A DNA stretch of 7,099 nt. Source: an uncultured Oscillibacter sp. GTDB taxonomy: Bacteria > Bacillota > Clostridia > Oscillospirales > Oscillospiraceae. Below the pieces are notes generated by a model that saw only the letters and a program-made list of their open reading frames with translations, was not told the DNA's origin and did not search any database. Shown piece by piece: positions 5,999 through 7,099 of the stretch (positions are counted from its first letter, which is position 1; each line of letters begins with the position of its first letter). The position numbers were made by a program, and so were the translations under genes. The DNA is taken from assembly GCA_946183175.1 (NCBI GenBank), contig CAMHBH010000113.1, forward strand, positions 1-7,099, given 5' to 3'.

Positions 5999-6007
5999 AT
6001 TATCCCA
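5999..6007 (-). promoter_or_regulatory. Possible extended -10 promoter for mutY
   Basis: The minus strand reads TGG-GATAAT here (TG at 6007-6006, -10 hexamer at 6004-5999), overlapping the stop of the SLH-protein gene. No good -35 lies 16-18 bases upstream. It would start RNA just before the terminator hairpin, turning that hairpin into a mutY leader. Weak evidence, offered because mutY otherwise lacks a visible promoter. Confidence 0.2.
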
Positions 6008-7099
6008 TAAGAACGTTCAAAATGCCGAAGTACGTCAGAACCGTGCGCCACTCCTGAACCGTGCCCAGTGTTTTGGCGTAGTCGGCCAGTTGCATAAGGT
6101 CGCTGAGGGATGTGTCGTCGTACAGCGCAAGGAAAGCTCTCAATTGGGTGTCGTAATGCGTCCGGAAGTAACTCTCGTCGACAATCGCGCCGTTATTGCG
6201 GGCCTCGTTCATTTCCCGGATGGGCGGGAGCAGAAGCTGCATATAGGTCTGTGCAAGCTCGGATTCCGGCGGGTTGGCCTCGTAGGCGCTGAGAATCTTT
6301 TGCACGATGGCGAATACCTCCGGGGCGTTTTCGGGTTCCGTCGCGGGGGTCGTATTCCCGCTGTCGCCGGTGTCGGGCGTGGTATTCCCGCTGTCGCCTG
6401 TGTCGGGGGTGGACGGCGCGGGGGGCGCGGGAATGTACGAACCGCCGCCGCCGGAACTCGAACCGCCTCCGCCGGAACTACTGCCGCCGCCGGAACTCGA
6501 ACCGCCTCCGCCGGAACTACTGCCGCCGCCAGAACTCGAATTCCCTCCGCCGGAACTGCCGCTACTGGAAGTGTTCTTCTTAGTATCCCCGGTGTCGGAG
6601 TTGACGCTGTCGCCGCTGCTGGTACTCCCGTTGCCGGAGGCGTCGCCGCTGTTGGTACTCTCTCCCGTGTTGTCCACGGGGGCGGGGAGTTTGCGCAAAT
6701 TGGGAATCTGCTGTACGGCGTTGGAGAGGACTTTCACGACCGCCGCGCGGCTCGCCGAACCGGCCGGGTCGAAAATTGTCACGCCGTCGACTTCCCGCCC
6801 GTCGAGAATGCCCATGGCCTTGCAAATCGACACGGCCTCTTTCGCGTAATTGGAAATGGTATCGTAGTCGGCGAAGCCGCCCGGCAGGGCGTAGGCCGAC
6901 AAATCATATCTGAGGTAGTCGCGGAGGTAGCGCACGATGATGGCGCACATCTGCTGGCGGGAGATATTCTCCCGAGGGGCGAAGGTCGCGGGGTCTTTGC
7001 CCGTGACAATGCCGTGCTTGACGCCCCAGAGAATCGCCGACCGGAACTCCGCGTTAATGTCGCCGATATCGGTAAAGGCGGCCTCGCCTGTGGAGGTAT
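6000..7099 (-). CDS. SLH-domain surface protein, 5' end outside the window
   Basis: The reading frame stays open to the right edge, so this is the C-terminal 365 residues of a longer protein; the Met at 6950 lies inside an SLH repeat and is not the start. Counting from the first whole codon (7097), an SLH repeat spans about residues 8-57 (FTDIGD to YLRD) with WGVKHGIVTG and FAPRENISR. A second spans 75-128 (FADYD to LSNAV). SLH repeats bind secondary cell-wall polymers, so the protein is probably exported and held on the cell wall by them; a third repeat and a signal peptide would lie off the edge. A Ser/Gly/Thr-rich linker (140-258) contains Gly-Ser blocks and two TPDTGDSGNT units. The last 105 residues look alpha-helical and match no family I recognise. 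No LPXTG motif or C-terminal membrane segment is present. It ends at a strong terminator. Confidence 0.88.
   Translation of the reverse strand, partial: TSTGEAAFTDIGDINAEFRSAILWGVKHGIVTGKDPATFAPRENISRQQMCAIIVRYLRDYLRYDLSAYALPGGFADYDTISNYAKEAVSICKAMGILDGREVDGVTIFDPAGSASRAAVVKVLSNAVQQIPNLRKLPAPVDNTGESTNSGDASGNGSTSSGDSVNSDTGDTKKNTSSSGSSGGGNSSSGGGSSSGGGGSSSGGGSSSGGGGSSSGGGGSYIPAPPAPSTPDTGDSGNTTPDTGDSGNTTPATEPENAPEVFAIVQKILSAYEANPPESELAQTYMQLLLPPIREMNEARNNGAIVDESYFRTHYDTQLRAFLALYDDTSLSDLMQLADYAKTLGTVQEWRTVLTYFGILNVLMG
6352..6411 (-). repeat. Two 30-base in-frame tandem repeats
   Basis: Units 6352-6381 and 6382-6411 differ at two bases and encode TPDTGDSGNT twice in the linker of the SLH protein, followed by a degenerate TPATE. 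The unit is a multiple of three, so copy change would keep the frame. Confidence 0.85.
6454..6570 (-). repeat. 39-base tandem repeat coding a Gly-Ser linker
   Basis: Units start at 6454, 6493 and 6532 on the plus strand. The first two are almost identical; the third keeps the start and then degrades. Each codes 13 residues of alternating Ser3 and Gly3-4 blocks, a flexible spacer between the SLH repeats and the C-terminal domain. Period 39 keeps the frame if copies are gained or lost. Confidence 0.88.

Noticed and set aside
6307..6849. Plus-strand Pro/Glu-rich open frame with repeated PPPPELE units
   Set aside because: It is the antisense reading of the Gly-Ser repeat DNA in the SLH protein; its regularity comes from the repeat and not from selection on that frame.

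Overview
The window looks like chromosomal DNA from a GC-rich, Gram-positive-type anaerobe, most probably a clostridial (Oscillospiraceae-like) gut or sediment bacterium. The reasons are a surface protein with S-layer homology (SLH) repeats, strong AGGAGG-type ribosome sites, sharp sigma-A-type promoters, an exported flavin-dependent reductase of the kind common in anaerobic respirers, and a PflX-like radical SAM protein. The class is inferred from gene types only. No mobile element, CRISPR array, integrase or phage gene is visible.

Left part, plus strand (1-3637): a divergent control region holds one promoter firing out of the left edge (9-37) and one firing right (113-142). The right-facing promoter reads a membrane-anchored reductase with two FMN-binding domains and a fumarate-reductase-type FAD domain (171-2309). 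A diverged copy of the last codons of that gene, stop included, follows it, then a hairpin. Next come a HAD phosphatase (2394-3050) and, overlapping it by four bases, a 5-formyltetrahydrofolate cyclo-ligase (3047-3637).

Middle (3638-4023): a self-contained tRNA-Gly(GCC) unit with its own promoter, encoded CCA and strong intrinsic terminator. It is followed by a 39-base near-perfect palindrome that begins in the last codons of the convergent gene.

Right part, minus strand (4024-7099): transcription runs leftward. An SLH-domain surface protein, cut by the right edge, ends in a strong intrinsic terminator. Its T-run lies three bases before the ribosome site of mutY. mutY (A/G adenine glycosylase) then overlaps by four bases a PflX-like radical SAM gene. 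Both of these encode iron-sulfur proteins and are probably co-translated.

Most of this is ordinary core-genome content. The best leads are the double-FMN extracytoplasmic reductase of unknown electron acceptor, the relic-like duplication of its 3' end, the terminator packed against the mutY ribosome site, and the unrecognised C-terminal domain of the SLH protein carried on an in-frame repeat linker.
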